The notes beneath the pieces were generated by a model. That model did no database searches. It was not told the DNA's origin and saw only the letters and a program-made list of their open reading frames with translations. Shown one piece after another: positions 1 to 8,102 of a DNA stretch of 25,147 nt. Position 1 is the first letter of the stretch, and each line of letters begins with the position of its first letter. Source of the DNA: a virus; the IMG/VR virus record IMGVR_UViG_3300025133_000557, positions 1 to 25,147 of that record. One strand, given 5' to 3'. A program made the position numbers and the translations under genes.

Positions 1-627
1 CTTGCTCAAAGCGTGCTTCATCATGTAGGCGAAGGCCTGCTTCGGGGGCATGCCTCCCGGAGGACCGCCGGCCGGAGGAGGTCCGCCACCAGCTGCCGGA
101 GCACCGGCGGGGGGAGCACCAGGAGGAGCCTGAGGCTCCTGACCGGGCGGGAAGGTGGGAGGAAGGTTAGGCTGCGGGGACTGCGCCGCCAGAGCCTGCT
201 CTTCCATCATGGCCTGCTCCTGGGCAGCCTGCGCCTGCGCCTCTGCCTCGGCCTGCTGTGCCTCTGCCTCGGCCTGCTGTGCGGCAGCCTGGGCCTCCGC
301 CTGCTGCTGCTCCTTGTCCTTGATCACCTTCATGGCGGCACCAACAGCCGCACCGATGTCCTCAGCAGCAGTGGTCGACGTACCGTCGCCACCTGCTCCA
401 GCCGGAGGACCCATGCCCGGAGGGGCAGGAGGAGCAGGCGGGGCACCAGGTGCTCCAGCGACGCCAGGCATGGGACCGCCCGGAGGGGGACCGCCCCCAT
501 CCATCATGGCCAACTTCTGCAGCTGCTCGAGGGACATGTGCCCGAGTCCGAGCTCACCGACCAGGCGATCTTCCTGGACAGAAGCTTCCTTGACCTGCGC
601 CCGGGAAAGGAGGAATTGGTCGAGCAT
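1..627 (-). CDS. Pro/Gly/Ala-rich virion protein, C-terminus cut off by window edge
   Basis: This is the 5' part (209 codons) of a gene that runs off the left end of the window. The ATG at 625-627 lies just beyond the TGA of the upstream 712-residue gene (629-631). The product begins MLDQFLLSRAQVKEAS, and residues 1-45 look helical. A low-complexity Pro/Gly/Ala stretch follows (roughly residues 45-80), then a Gln/Ala/Glu-rich segment that could be a coiled coil (about 100-140), then more Pro/Gly-rich sequence, ending in the window with PPKQAFAYMMKHALSK. It carries the Lys-x-Ala motif near the N-terminus (K13-E-A-S) and again at QKLA and KQAF. I do not recognise a family. Its position at the end of a head/virion operon suggests a structural or internal virion protein. 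Confidence 0.75.
   Translation of the reverse strand, partial: MLDQFLLSRAQVKEASVQEDRLVGELGLGHMSLEQLQKLAMMDGGGPPPGGPMPGVAGAPGAPPAPPAPPGMGPPAGAGGDGTSTTAAEDIGAAVGAAMKVIKDKEQQQAEAQAAAQQAEAEAQQAEAEAQAQAAQEQAMMEEQALAAQSPQPNLPPTFPPGQEPQAPPGAPPAGAPAAGGGPPPAGGPPGGMPPKQAFAYMMKHALSK
240..281. repeat. Two tandem copies of a 21-bp unit
   Basis: The 21-bp unit at 240-260 is repeated exactly at 261-281. It encodes a seven-residue Gln/Ala/Glu repeat within the partial gene on the minus strand. This is coding low complexity, most likely expanded by slippage. Confidence 0.8.
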
Positions 628-628
628 C

Positions 629-2767
629 TCAGAATCTCCTAAACGGGGCAGTGACGCCCTTCTGAATAGCGTGTCCTGCGACAGCGCCTCCGAGGGCACC
701 GCCGATTGTAGCGGCTGCAGGGTGCTTCATGGCGTCCCGCTTTGCGGCTAGAATGAAACGATCCTTCGCACCCATCTCACCGGGATCTGGAGAATCCTTG
801 CCGAGGGTATCACGGAGCTGTCGCGCCTTACGGTAAGCAGTGACTCCGCCTACCAGAGCGCCGCCGCCAGCACCGATGAAGTCGGTGGGAGCCATAGCGC
901 TCTTGAAGAGCTCCTTGCGCTCCTTCTTGCCAATGGGAGTGTTGGCGATCTCGTCCCACCGCTCCTTACGACTCATCCGCCTCTTCTTGACGGGCTTGGC
1001 GCCTGCCGCACTCGGAGCCTTCTTCCTCCAGCCTTCAGTCACGAAGTTCCTCAAATTGAGGGACTCTCTGCCCTTCGACACGTCGCCGGAAATCCGATCT
1101 ACGTGCTTGGTAGTCTTCGTGTCCAGGCGATCCACTGCACGATCCATCGAGCTGTCCAGCGATTTCTTCGTCTTGTTGATGAGCTTGTCACCTTCCTTAC
1201 CGAACCTCTTAGCTGCGTGATCAACAGGCTTGTTGATGAACTCCTTCTGCAGCTTGGGGAGGTAGTGCTTGGCGGCCCCATAAACCCCTGCTCCGGCAGC
1301 TCCACCTGCAGCGGCAGATCCTACAGCCTTCAACGCTCTGCGGTTTCTGCGCTTCTTGGCCACCTCTTCGGGCATGGCGCCGAGATCACTGAGCAGCCGA
1401 TCCTGCTTACGCTCATCCTTGTCACCAGCGATGGACTTCAAGGCGCCGAGTCCTGCACCGGCTCCTGCGGAGGCAAGGTAGTTCCTGCCAGAGGCCAGCT
1501 TCGCGGCCTGGAGGATGTTGTGCGCCTCGACCTTGGTCGCTGCCCCCGGAGTTAGTCCTAGGTAGTTCTTCCACCCAGACTGCTCCGGATCAGTAGGGTC
1601 CTCATCACCTGGGGCCAGGTGCACGGTGTCGTTCCCGTAGGTGATGAAGGCTTCCTTCTCGGTGTCTTCGAGCTTGTCCCGATATCGAGCCAGCAACTCC
1701 TTGAGGTGCGCTCGAGTCTCGTCTTCCTTGGAGCCGGCGTACTTGTACCTGCTGCCTCGAGAGTGAGGACGGATAGTCACTCTCAGCGAGGGGCTGCTGT
1801 ACGACGGCCGATCTCTGCCCTTGACGGCTCCGATCAGCTCTCGGTGCCGACGGTCAGCCCTGTACTCCTTGGTCCTCTCCTGCGATCGGCGCTGCCGAAG
1901 GATGTCGTTGGCTAGCGCATCGTCCACGCCTCCCTTGGCGAGGATGCGCTTGGCTCGACGGATCTCCCCCTCATCAGATGCTGCTAGGGCGGCCCCGATA
2001 ACACCGCCAGCGATCCCACCGAAGACAGTTCCTCCGGCAAGACCCGTAGGGCCTCCAGCTACCCCTGCCAGGGCTCCTAGAGCTCCACCAGCAAGAGCAC
2101 CTGTACCGATCGCAGTACCCATGGGAGTAGGCTGCTCCTTGCTCTTGTGGCCCAGGTAGTTCTCGAACTTCGCCTTCCGACTCTTGTACGGGACCGCTTC
2201 CACGTCCAGACCGTCGGGCTTACCCGCTCCGAAGATGCGGGCTAGCTTGAGGGTGTCCTCGCTCTTCGAGACGATCCCCTTGAGCTGCTCCTGAAGATGC
2301 TTGGTGCTGTCATCGTGGACGTGGTCGTTGTCCGCTTCGTGGGCGTCGTTGAGGTACTTCCGCTTCTTCTTGTAGCCGTCGGACAGGAAGGCTTCTTGCT
2401 TGGCGGCGTACGCATCGTGGCTGTTGGCCAACACGTTGGCCAGCTTCGGGGGCTTGGGCTTCGCCACTCCCGATATGAGCCGAGAAGGCTGCCCGACGGG
2501 AGTAGTGCCCCACAACAGATTACGCTTCACGCCGGCAGCTGCGTCTGCCTGCCTCTGCTTCGCCACGGCTCCATGAACTCCTCCTGCCGCCCCTGTCAGG
2601 AAGGCGTGCTTCATGGAGTGGAAGAACTCCGTAGCCGCAGCGAGCTGCTCCACAGACTCACGTTCTGCAGGCCGCCTACCGGTCAGGAAGGAGTTCAGGT
2701 CGGACGACTCCGCCCGCTTCTCACGGGGGCGCATCAGGTGGGATGCCAGCTTGCTTAGGTCACTCAC
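629..2767 (-). CDS. 712-residue virion protein with glycine-zipper segments
   Basis: The start is a GTG at 2767 with an AGGAGT Shine-Dalgarno about nine bases upstream. The protein is basic and Ala/Gly/Lys-rich. Residues 216-263 are a long Gly/Ala/Val run with regular GxxxG spacing, as in membrane-inserting glycine zippers. Shorter Gly/Ala segments occur near 482-498, 632-643 and 687-701. A helical charged region, 515-575, lies between them. The Lys-x-Ala motif appears at the very N-terminus (SKLAS, residues 5-9) and repeatedly inside (MKHAFLTG, KQEAFLSDG, LKLA, EKEAFITYG, AAKLAS). I do not recognise a family. Length, composition and operon position suggest an internal or ejected virion protein; a tail tape-measure role is possible but less likely, because long continuous coiled coil is absent. 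Confidence 0.8.
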   Translation of the reverse strand: MSDLSKLASHLMRPREKRAESSDLNSFLTGRRPAERESVEQLAAATEFFHSMKHAFLTGAAGGVHGAVAKQRQADAAAGVKRNLLWGTTPVGQPSRLISGVAKPKPPKLANVLANSHDAYAAKQEAFLSDGYKKKRKYLNDAHEADNDHVHDDSTKHLQEQLKGIVSKSEDTLKLARIFGAGKPDGLDVEAVPYKSRKAKFENYLGHKSKEQPTPMGTAIGTGALAGGALGALAGVAGGPTGLAGGTVFGGIAGGVIGAALAASDEGEIRRAKRILAKGGVDDALANDILRQRRSQERTKEYRADRRHRELIGAVKGRDRPSYSSPSLRVTIRPHSRGSRYKYAGSKEDETRAHLKELLARYRDKLEDTEKEAFITYGNDTVHLAPGDEDPTDPEQSGWKNYLGLTPGAATKVEAHNILQAAKLASGRNYLASAGAGAGLGALKSIAGDKDERKQDRLLSDLGAMPEEVAKKRRNRRALKAVGSAAAGGAAGAGVYGAAKHYLPKLQKEFINKPVDHAAKRFGKEGDKLINKTKKSLDSSMDRAVDRLDTKTTKHVDRISGDVSKGRESLNLRNFVTEGWRKKAPSAAGAKPVKKRRMSRKERWDEIANTPIGKKERKELFKSAMAPTDFIGAGGGALVGGVTAYRKARQLRDTLGKDSPDPGEMGAKDRFILAAKRDAMKHPAAATIGGALGGAVAGHAIQKGVTAPFRRF

Positions 2768-2810
2768 AAGATACTCCTACCAGAGCCCAAGAGGGCAGGT
2801 CGACGTCAAC

Positions 2811-3290
2811 CTAGAACCCATACCAGGAACCGGTGTAGTAGTAGTCACTGTGTACCCCAGCCCCAAAGCCGGAGGAGATGTTCAGTGCGGTCTTCAGCCT
2901 CAGCTTCTTCTCCTCGTAGGAGTTCCGCATCATGGCTGCCATGTTTTGGGTCATGGGAATGTTGGATGTGAAGCTGACCGAAGTTCCGCCATCAGAGAAC
3001 TGGATGTAGTTCCGGGTGGACAGGATCGCAACAGACTCGAGCAACCGAGATACTGCCCCCTCCCGCAGCAACGAAGCTGACGGGAAGGAGGCGACACGCA
3101 CCTGCCCGATGAGGGGCGGGGTGATGTTGTAGTCGTCGATCGTATCGAGGATTGCCCACGCAATCATCCGGTCGGTGGATTCCTCCCCAGAGATCAGCCT
3201 GTTGAGCTGCGGGTAGTCCCGCAGGTACAGACGGATCATGGCGATCGCCACCTGCAACTTGTTTTCGGGATCTGGGAAGAGTCCGGGCAC
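2811..3290 (-). CDS. Small conserved-looking virion protein, possibly connector
   Basis: The protein has 159 residues. The GTG start (3288-3290) overlaps the TAG stop of the upstream gene (TAGTG), so translation is probably coupled. Residues 1-60 are helical (FPDPENKLQVAIAMIRLYLR and following). The middle is mixed with a TPPLIGQVRVASF strand-like stretch, and the C-terminus is Gly/Tyr/Ser-rich. There is no signal peptide or membrane segment. It lies among small genes directly downstream of the capsid protein, the usual place for head-completion or head-tail adaptor proteins, but I see no diagnostic motif. The function is unassigned. Confidence 0.75.
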   Translation of the reverse strand: MPGLFPDPENKLQVAIAMIRLYLRDYPQLNRLISGEESTDRMIAWAILDTIDDYNITPPLIGQVRVASFPSASLLREGAVSRLLESVAILSTRNYIQFSDGGTSVSFTSNIPMTQNMAAMMRNSYEEKKLRLKTALNISSGFGAGVHSDYYYTGSWYGF

Positions 3291-3691
3291 TATCCGATGG
3301 CCTCCACGACCGCTGCCTGATCTAGCTGCTCTAGGGCAGCGGTCACATCTACTCTACGTCGTCTGCCCGTGTACGGCGTACCTACAACTTCCTTGTAGAT
3401 GAGAGCCATCTCAGCGACCTTCAGCTCTGAGTAGTCTACGCGGACCTCTTCGACTACGGCTACGGCCTTCACAGGCGCCGCTTTGGGCCTACGCCCTTCC
3501 ACCACCCATGAAGGCAACTCGTCACCGGCAGGGACAGCCAGCAGTCCGCAGAGCCTCGGAGCTTTCTGCAGCTCTCGAGGCATCGGTGCGGGCAACACAA
3601 TGCTGCTTCCTGGAGGGATCTGGATGTGTCGGACTGCGATCGTCCTGGGGTGGCCGATCAGGTCAGACACGTTGTGGACGTCGTACAGCAT
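3290..3691 (-). CDS. Small hypothetical protein of the head operon
   Basis: The protein has 133 residues. The ATG at 3689-3691 overlaps the TGA of the upstream gene (TGATG). The N-terminal 50 residues look beta-rich (IAVRHIQIPPGSSIVLP), and an Ala/Val/Arg linker with several Pro follows. The C-terminal 50 residues contain a basic TGRRRRVDVT patch followed by a helix. No enzyme motif or membrane segment is visible. It is sandwiched by overlapping genes downstream of the capsid protein and is probably virion-related. I do not recognise it. Confidence 0.7.
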   Translation of the reverse strand: MLYDVHNVSDLIGHPRTIAVRHIQIPPGSSIVLPAPMPRELQKAPRLCGLLAVPAGDELPSWVVEGRRPKAAPVKAVAVVEEVRVDYSELKVAEMALIYKEVVGTPYTGRRRRVDVTAALEQLDQAAVVEAIG

Positions 3692-4338
3692 CAGCCCAGC
3701 AGCTCTTCTAGCCCCGCCAGATCCAAGTCGGCTCCATCGTAGAGCGCCTGACGAATCCTCCCCACCGTGACGGCCTTGGAGCTCCCAGCCCGAACCACGG
3801 GATCCACCAGCTGGCAGACGCCCTTGAGCTGGGCCATCGTGAGCTCGATGGTGATGGCGTTGATCAGTTCGTCTCGATCCTCAGAGACAGGGGGCTCCTC
3901 CTCGAGGGCCTCAGGCTCCGGCTCCTCGAGGGCCTCAGGCTCCGGCTCCTCGAGGGCCTCAGGCTCCGGCTCCGGCACCACCTCAGGGGCTGCTTCGGGC
4001 TCCGGCTCCGGCACCACCTCAGGGGCGGGAGGGACTGCCTCTACGATGCCTGAGATCTCTTGGGCCGCCTCTGCGAGGATAGTGTCCAGTGGTACGGACC
4101 GATCCGTCCCTTCGATGCAGAAGTAGATCAACCCCGACGTGTAGTAGGGGCGAAGCTTCGCCTCCTCTGCCTTGATCATCTGAGCGGTGCCGATGACACC
4201 GAGACGGTGACGAAGCGGCTGACCGAACACAACCAGCCTCTCGGCGGTACGCATGGCCTGGCTCCGTCTCTTCGCGGACATCGGAATGCGGACGTGTGCG
4301 GGGGCTCCCCCGGCGGTTAGGACGTGGTATCTGGTCAT
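3691..4338 (-). CDS. Protein with acidic Pro-Glu repeat linker, directly after MCP
   Basis: The open frame extends upstream into the capsid gene, but the convincing start is the ATG at 4336-4338, which has GGAGG close upstream (complement of 4344-4350). This gives 215 residues. Residues 1-95 form a globular part (MTRYHVLTAGG, then RPYYTSGLIYF). Residues about 100-150 are an acidic Pro-Glu-Ala repeat, and the last 60 residues form a helical domain. This two-domains-with-flexible-spacer plan is common in head-to-tail or surface-exposed proteins, but no family is recognised. A hairpin lies between it and the capsid gene, so expression may drop at this point. Confidence 0.75.
   Translation of the reverse strand: MTRYHVLTAGGAPAHVRIPMSAKRRSQAMRTAERLVVFGQPLRHRLGVIGTAQMIKAEEAKLRPYYTSGLIYFCIEGTDRSVPLDTILAEAAQEISGIVEAVPPAPEVVPEPEPEAAPEVVPEPEPEALEEPEPEALEEPEPEALEEEPPVSEDRDELINAITIELTMAQLKGVCQLVDPVVRAGSSKAVTVGRIRQALYDGADLDLAGLEELLG
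3898..3969. repeat. Three tandem copies of a 24-bp unit (Pro-Glu repeat)
   Basis: Identical 24-bp units lie at 3898-3921, 3922-3945 and 3946-3969. On the minus strand they encode three copies of an eight-residue PEPEALEE-type repeat. Nucleotide-level identity suggests recent expansion. Confidence 0.9.
3962..4026. repeat. Two copies of a 29-bp sequence, period 36 bp
   Basis: The sequence at 3962-3990 recurs exactly at 3998-4026. It encodes the duplicated EVVPEPEPEA element of the same acidic linker and adjoins the 24-bp repeat array. Confidence 0.85.
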
Positions 4339-4362
4339 GTATCTGCCTCCAAATGTGACTAA

Positions 4363-4392
4363 GCCCCCACTCTCCTGCCGGAGGGCGGGGGC
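4363..4392 (-). terminator. GC-rich hairpin after the major capsid gene
   Basis: An imperfect inverted repeat with 13-base arms (4363-4375 and 4380-4392) and a four-base loop lies 28 bases after the capsid stop codon. No U-tract follows. It may be a partial terminator or an mRNA 3'-end stabiliser for the capsid transcript rather than a full stop. Confidence 0.55.
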
Positions 4393-4420
4393 CCAGTCTA
4401 CCCACCGAAGTAGGAGTCTT

Positions 4421-5584
4421 CTAGAAGATGAAGACTTCGGGGAACACGCCGCCAGTGGCGATCTTGTTGTTCGTGATCTCGAGCGCGTCCTCGGCACTCG
4501 GGATACGCACACCGAAGCCGATATCCGTGGCACCGACCGTGATGGAGCCGGAGTAGAGCTCGAGCTTGGCGACGGCCGAGATGTTGCCGAAGCCCATCCC
4601 GATGTCTTCCCAGCTCTGCCACATGATCCGGTTGGCCACCTTGTCGATGTAGAACTTGGTGTCGTTCAGGATGTAGAAGTACCCGAAGAACTCCGGCGCG
4701 GCGAAGATGTAGACGTTGCCGTCGCGCAGGATGTTGTTCTTGATCGTGCGGATGACCTTCATCCCCATGACCTGCGAGTACTTGTAGCCGTCGACCACGG
4801 TCTCCGACTGCACCTGCGAACCCATGTCCTCCGTGGTCCAGGTCAGGATGTCCGACCAGTCGCTCTCCGTGATCAGCATCCGCTCGGCCTGCAGCCGCTT
4901 CTGGATGAGGATCTTGAAGAGGTTGACGAAGTCAGGACGCTGCACCGCACGAACCACGAAGTCGTCAGCAGCGGCGGCCAGGGCCAGGATGCCCTTGACC
5001 TTGCCACCACGGAGAAGACCCGTAGCTGCATCGACGTCGAGGCCACCCAGGGCGACACCGGCGTTGACGTTGGTGCGGTTGAAGGCGACGGCGAGACCAC
5101 CGTTGACCTCCGTCTGCATGAACTCGACCATCGACTCGAGGTGGATCGTGAACTCGCGGTCCTCGATCTCCTGGATGTCCTTGCCCGAGTTGTCCTCGAT
5201 CACCTTGGTGATCGGCATGCGGTAGGCCAGCAGCTCCTGCTCCACCTTCTCGAACTTCTCGCTCGAGATTGTGAAGAAGGCGATGGCGAATCGCGGGGCG
5301 TCGATGTAGCGAGCCTCGGGCTCGCCACGGAAGCCCATGCTCATCGCACGGCTCTGCGGCTCGACCTCTTCGATGCGGATCAGGGTGTCGTGGTTGAGAG
5401 ACACCTGGCAGTCGGAGGGATCGATCGAGCGAGCGTTCATCACCTTGCGGCAATACGCTTCCTCTCGAAGGTGGTCACGGATGAACTCGCCTCCGTAGGC
5501 GGCCAGCTTGGTGCGGCCCTCGGAAGTTCCAGCCTCCTCGAAGAAGGTTTCGTTCATCACTCTGGATGCGGCGCTGTCGTACAT
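4421..5584 (-). CDS. Major capsid protein
   Basis: The protein has 387 residues, a typical length for an HK97-fold capsid subunit. It is assigned by composition and order. The C-terminal half shows the usual pattern of phage coat proteins: a helix near LFKILIQKRLQAERMLI, a strand-rich stretch with IFAAPEFFGYFYILND, and an ending with alternating strands and Gly turns. There are no membrane or enzymatic motifs. The start has a near-ideal Shine-Dalgarno (AAAGGAG, complement of 5591-5597) six bases upstream. The codons almost all end in G or C, more so than in most neighbours, consistent with very high expression. It has a TKLAAY element at residues 25-30, where a cleavable N-terminal segment could lie. 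A hairpin follows the gene and a decoration-like gene precedes it. Confidence 0.85.
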   Translation of the reverse strand: MYDSAASRVMNETFFEEAGTSEGRTKLAAYGGEFIRDHLREEAYCRKVMNARSIDPSDCQVSLNHDTLIRIEEVEPQSRAMSMGFRGEPEARYIDAPRFAIAFFTISSEKFEKVEQELLAYRMPITKVIEDNSGKDIQEIEDREFTIHLESMVEFMQTEVNGGLAVAFNRTNVNAGVALGGLDVDAATGLLRGGKVKGILALAAAADDFVVRAVQRPDFVNLFKILIQKRLQAERMLITESDWSDILTWTTEDMGSQVQSETVVDGYKYSQVMGMKVIRTIKNNILRDGNVYIFAAPEFFGYFYILNDTKFYIDKVANRIMWQSWEDIGMGFGNISAVAKLELYSGSITVGATDIGFGVRIPSAEDALEITNNKIATGGVFPEVFIF

Positions 5585-5608
5585 GCCTATCTCCTTTCTA
5601 TGCCGCGC

Positions 5609-6205
5609 TTAGCGGAACAGGAACCGGACGAAGCCGGTGTTCTGGTTGACACTCACGACACGCGCCAGAGCGCCCTCGGCAGCCGCAGCCATGGCAGTTA
5701 CCTCACCGGGAACGGGCTCGAGCAGGCCACGCATGATCTGTCCACCCGCCACAGCGGTGAAGACGTTGCCGACGACCAGGGGATCGCCGACAGCGAGGAG
5801 GTTCAGGTCGACTCCCTGAACCGCCTGAGCAGCGGCGCTGCCCGAAACGATGTCCGTCTCCGCTTCGTAGGCATGGATCCGGATCACGGTGACCTTGCCA
5901 CCGGCACCTCGGCCATCACCAGCCATCGCAGCAAGATCCGTACGACCTCGCTCACCGAAGACCTGGTAGTGGGGCGCACCGGTTACTACATCTCGGGCCG
6001 GGACTAGGATGTTGTTAGCGCCGCCTCGCTGGAGGCTGCCGACGGCCGCGGGATCATCCTGCAGCCACTCACCATCTCGGTAGAAGGCTGCGTCGTCGGG
6101 GTTCAGGGGGTTGTGTCCTACCGCATCGACGCCGCCGGCACGAGGGGCCCAGGGAAGGGACCGCATGACGCTCGGCGACCAGGGGCTAAAGAGTCTCAGG
6201 GTCAT
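5609..6205 (-). CDS. Probable capsid decoration or stabilisation protein
   Basis: The protein has 198 residues. The ATG at 6203-6205 is preceded by AGGAGA. The first 90 residues are Gly/Pro/Asp-rich and probably extended. From about residue 100 a compact beta-rich domain with many small residues follows (VTVIRIHAYEAETDIVSG, then VVGNVFTAVAGGQIM), ending VSVNQNTGFVRFLFR. It lies immediately upstream of the major capsid gene with a 24-base gap, the standard position for head decoration proteins in lambda-like and many myovirus genomes. It lacks the Lys-x-Ala motif found in most of the operon, which fits an outside-surface location. The function is inferred from position and composition. Confidence 0.6.
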   Translation of the reverse strand: MTLRLFSPWSPSVMRSLPWAPRAGGVDAVGHNPLNPDDAAFYRDGEWLQDDPAAVGSLQRGGANNILVPARDVVTGAPHYQVFGERGRTDLAAMAGDGRGAGGKVTVIRIHAYEAETDIVSGSAAAQAVQGVDLNLLAVGDPLVVGNVFTAVAGGQIMRGLLEPVPGEVTAMAAAAEGALARVVSVNQNTGFVRFLFR

Positions 6206-6221
6206 CGGAGTTCTCCTAGGT

Positions 6222-6584
6222 CTACTCGTCTACATCTCGGGTGAGCAAGAACTCACCCAATCTGCTGGTTCGGCGACCGGAAGGGGAGTGATCGACGACC
6301 GAAGCCAACTTCACACCACCACCGGCCACTAGGTCAACTGCCTTCTCATAGGCAGCCATCTCACTTGGCGGGAGTTCTGCTAGGTGGGCAACCTTCTCTT
6401 CGAAGGTGAGCTCACCATGCATGTTCTTCTCTTCCAGGGCGTGTGCGATCTTCTCGCACCGCTCCTTGCTCTCGTAGGCGGCAACCTTCTCCCGGAGGAT
6501 CCGGTTCTCCGCTGCCTGCTTGCGGACCGCCTGCCCGGCCTGACGGAGGACAGTGGCTGCCTGCATGCCGCTGATCTTGTTCAT
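6222..6584 (-). CDS. Small helical Lys-x-Ala protein, possible scaffold or internal protein
   Basis: The protein has 120 residues. The ATG at 6582-6584 has AGGAG embedded at the end of the upstream gene. Residues 1-70 are predicted helical and heptad-like (VLRQAGQAVRKQAAENRILR onward), so a short coiled coil is likely. The sequence is dominated by Lys-x-Ala elements (RKQAA, EKIA, EKVA, VKLAS). It lies two genes upstream of the capsid gene, where scaffold or internal head proteins often sit. I do not recognise a named family. A scaffold role is a guess. Confidence 0.7.
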   Translation of the reverse strand: MNKISGMQAATVLRQAGQAVRKQAAENRILREKVAAYESKERCEKIAHALEEKNMHGELTFEEKVAHLAELPPSEMAAYEKAVDLVAGGGVKLASVVDHSPSGRRTSRLGEFLLTRDVDE

Positions 6585-6593
6585 GGCGTACTC

Positions 6594-8102
6594 CTAGTAG
6601 CCGGGGATGGAGGGAGTGATGCTGGAACCGGAGTTCGGCATCCCTGTCATCGATGACGAGCCCTGCATCCGCTCCCCGTTCGCACGAGCAGCATCCTGTA
6701 GGGACTCCCGGAAGGCGGACTCGCGCTCTAGGCGGCGATCATCCAGAGACTTGTCTTCGGTCTGGAAGCCGCCCCGGTCGAGAGAGGCCTGCTTCTCGGC
6801 GGGGTTTGCTGCCTGATGGATGCCTGCAAGTCCTCCCACAACAGGAGCTGCAACCATCCCGGCGCCCCCTGCCAGGGCGCGGGCCAGGTTGAGCCGCTGA
6901 AGCTCTCCCTGTGCGCCTAGACTGATGCCGCTCCGGGCCAAGAGACCGGCACCTGCACCCATGCCTCCTCCCACCAAAGCTCCCGCTGCCGCACCCCGTA
7001 GAGCGGCGGCCCCGCGGTTCTCTCCGTGGGGGGCCGCCAGAGCTCCACCAGCTCCACCTAGGGCACCGCCCACCCCGCCACCAAGAAGGCCGGCACGCGC
7101 CGCAGCTTGGAGGTAGGACGACTCCTTCACTGATCCGGGTTGAACCGACCCCCTCAGAGCACGATCCACAAGCTCCTTGCGGGCTAGGGAAGCGAGCTTG
7201 CTGACCTCCGTGTGCGAGAGGTTCTTCTGGAGGACGTCGTCCGATCCCCTGTCCAGGATCGGGGCGCTCAGCACCTTGCCGACCTCCCTCTTCACGAACT
7301 TGGTCTTGGCGTCACGCTTGTTGTAGTTGATCGCAGCCCGGTTCGAGCCGATAACGGAGGGGGACGGCTGCTTCGGGACGTTCTCGCCTGCCTGGCTAGC
7401 GCCGGACGGGTTTCCCAGGGGGGCAGCGTTCCGCTTGCCGGTGATCTTGGCCTTCGCGCCCTCTCCCCTGGAGCTGGGGGAGAACTCGGCCTGCTTGCGA
7501 AGGGCACGTCCCATCGCGAAGGCAGACTTCACCGAAGAGTCTCGGATCGGGCCTCGCTCCGGGTAGGCACCGCCGCCACCGGGAACGTCGTTCAGGTCGT
7601 TGCTCATCAGACCGGGAGCAGTGTGCTCGGAGCTGGCCGGGTTGTTGGTGCTTCGGGGAATGGCGTATCCGCTAGCACCTGCCGTAGCCCGCTGCTGCGT
7701 ACCGCCACCACCAGGCCGGCGCTGGAGATCGTGCCTCATCGCGCTGCCGCCCATGCCGGGGGAGATCGAGGGCGCTTCACCAGTGTGCCTCGGGATCTCC
7801 TGCATCGCAGTGACGATCTTGAACTTGAGACGGGGATCAGACTCGACCTCTCCGACGATGTCGTAGGCCTGCTTGACTCTCTCGAGGCTCGTAGAGTCCT
7901 CGATCAGCTGCCCGCCTTCGATGCAGTCAGCCAGGTACTCCAGAGCGGAAGCGGTCTTTTCCGCCTCGTCGTTCGAGGATCGCTGATAGATCTCAGCAGG
8001 AGGGAGGTACGACGCCTCCTTCTCCATAGGCTCGTCGGCAAGCTTCTGGGCGGCAGTCTTCATCAGACCGGCGACCATTCTGTCGAGAGTGTGCTCGCTC
8101 AT
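6594..8102 (-). CDS. 502-residue virion protein with large glycine-zipper domain
   Basis: The ATG (8100-8102) overlaps the TAA of the preceding gene (TAATG), with GAGGA upstream. Residues 1-100 are helical and carry closely spaced Lys-x-Ala motifs (MKTAAQKLA, EKEAS, EKTAS, VKQA). Residues 105-270 are Gly/Ser/Pro/Asn-rich and probably disordered. Residues 332-431 are a striking Gly/Ala run with GGGVGGALGGAGGALAA-type repeats in about three hydrophobic blocks, resembling membrane-inserting glycine zippers. The C-terminus is again polar. No enzymatic motif is seen. It is a likely internal virion protein, perhaps ejected with DNA; this is inference from composition and context. Confidence 0.78.
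   Translation of the reverse strand: MSEHTLDRMVAGLMKTAAQKLADEPMEKEASYLPPAEIYQRSSNDEAEKTASALEYLADCIEGGQLIEDSTSLERVKQAYDIVGEVESDPRLKFKIVTAMQEIPRHTGEAPSISPGMGGSAMRHDLQRRPGGGGTQQRATAGASGYAIPRSTNNPASSEHTAPGLMSNDLNDVPGGGGAYPERGPIRDSSVKSAFAMGRALRKQAEFSPSSRGEGAKAKITGKRNAAPLGNPSGASQAGENVPKQPSPSVIGSNRAAINYNKRDAKTKFVKREVGKVLSAPILDRGSDDVLQKNLSHTEVSKLASLARKELVDRALRGSVQPGSVKESSYLQAAARAGLLGGGVGGALGGAGGALAAPHGENRGAAALRGAAAGALVGGGMGAGAGLLARSGISLGAQGELQRLNLARALAGGAGMVAAPVVGGLAGIHQAANPAEKQASLDRGGFQTEDKSLDDRRLERESAFRESLQDAARANGERMQGSSSMTGMPNSGSSITPSIPGY

Noticed and set aside
3898-4026. Possible CRISPR-like array
   Set aside because: The repeats are contiguous or nearly so without unique spacers, and they keep the reading frame of a Pro-Glu linker.
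4339-4533. The N-terminal extension of the Pro-Glu repeat protein
   Set aside because: It lies inside the capsid gene and the hairpin, is Arg/Ser-rich, and lacks a ribosome site. The ATG at 4338 has GGAGG upstream.
4253-6007. A 584-codon open frame on the plus strand opposite the capsid gene
   Set aside because: It is an antisense shadow. The G/C-ending codons of the capsid gene and its neighbour leave no stops in this frame. The translation is His/Asp/Leu/Val-skewed, with no recognisable domain.
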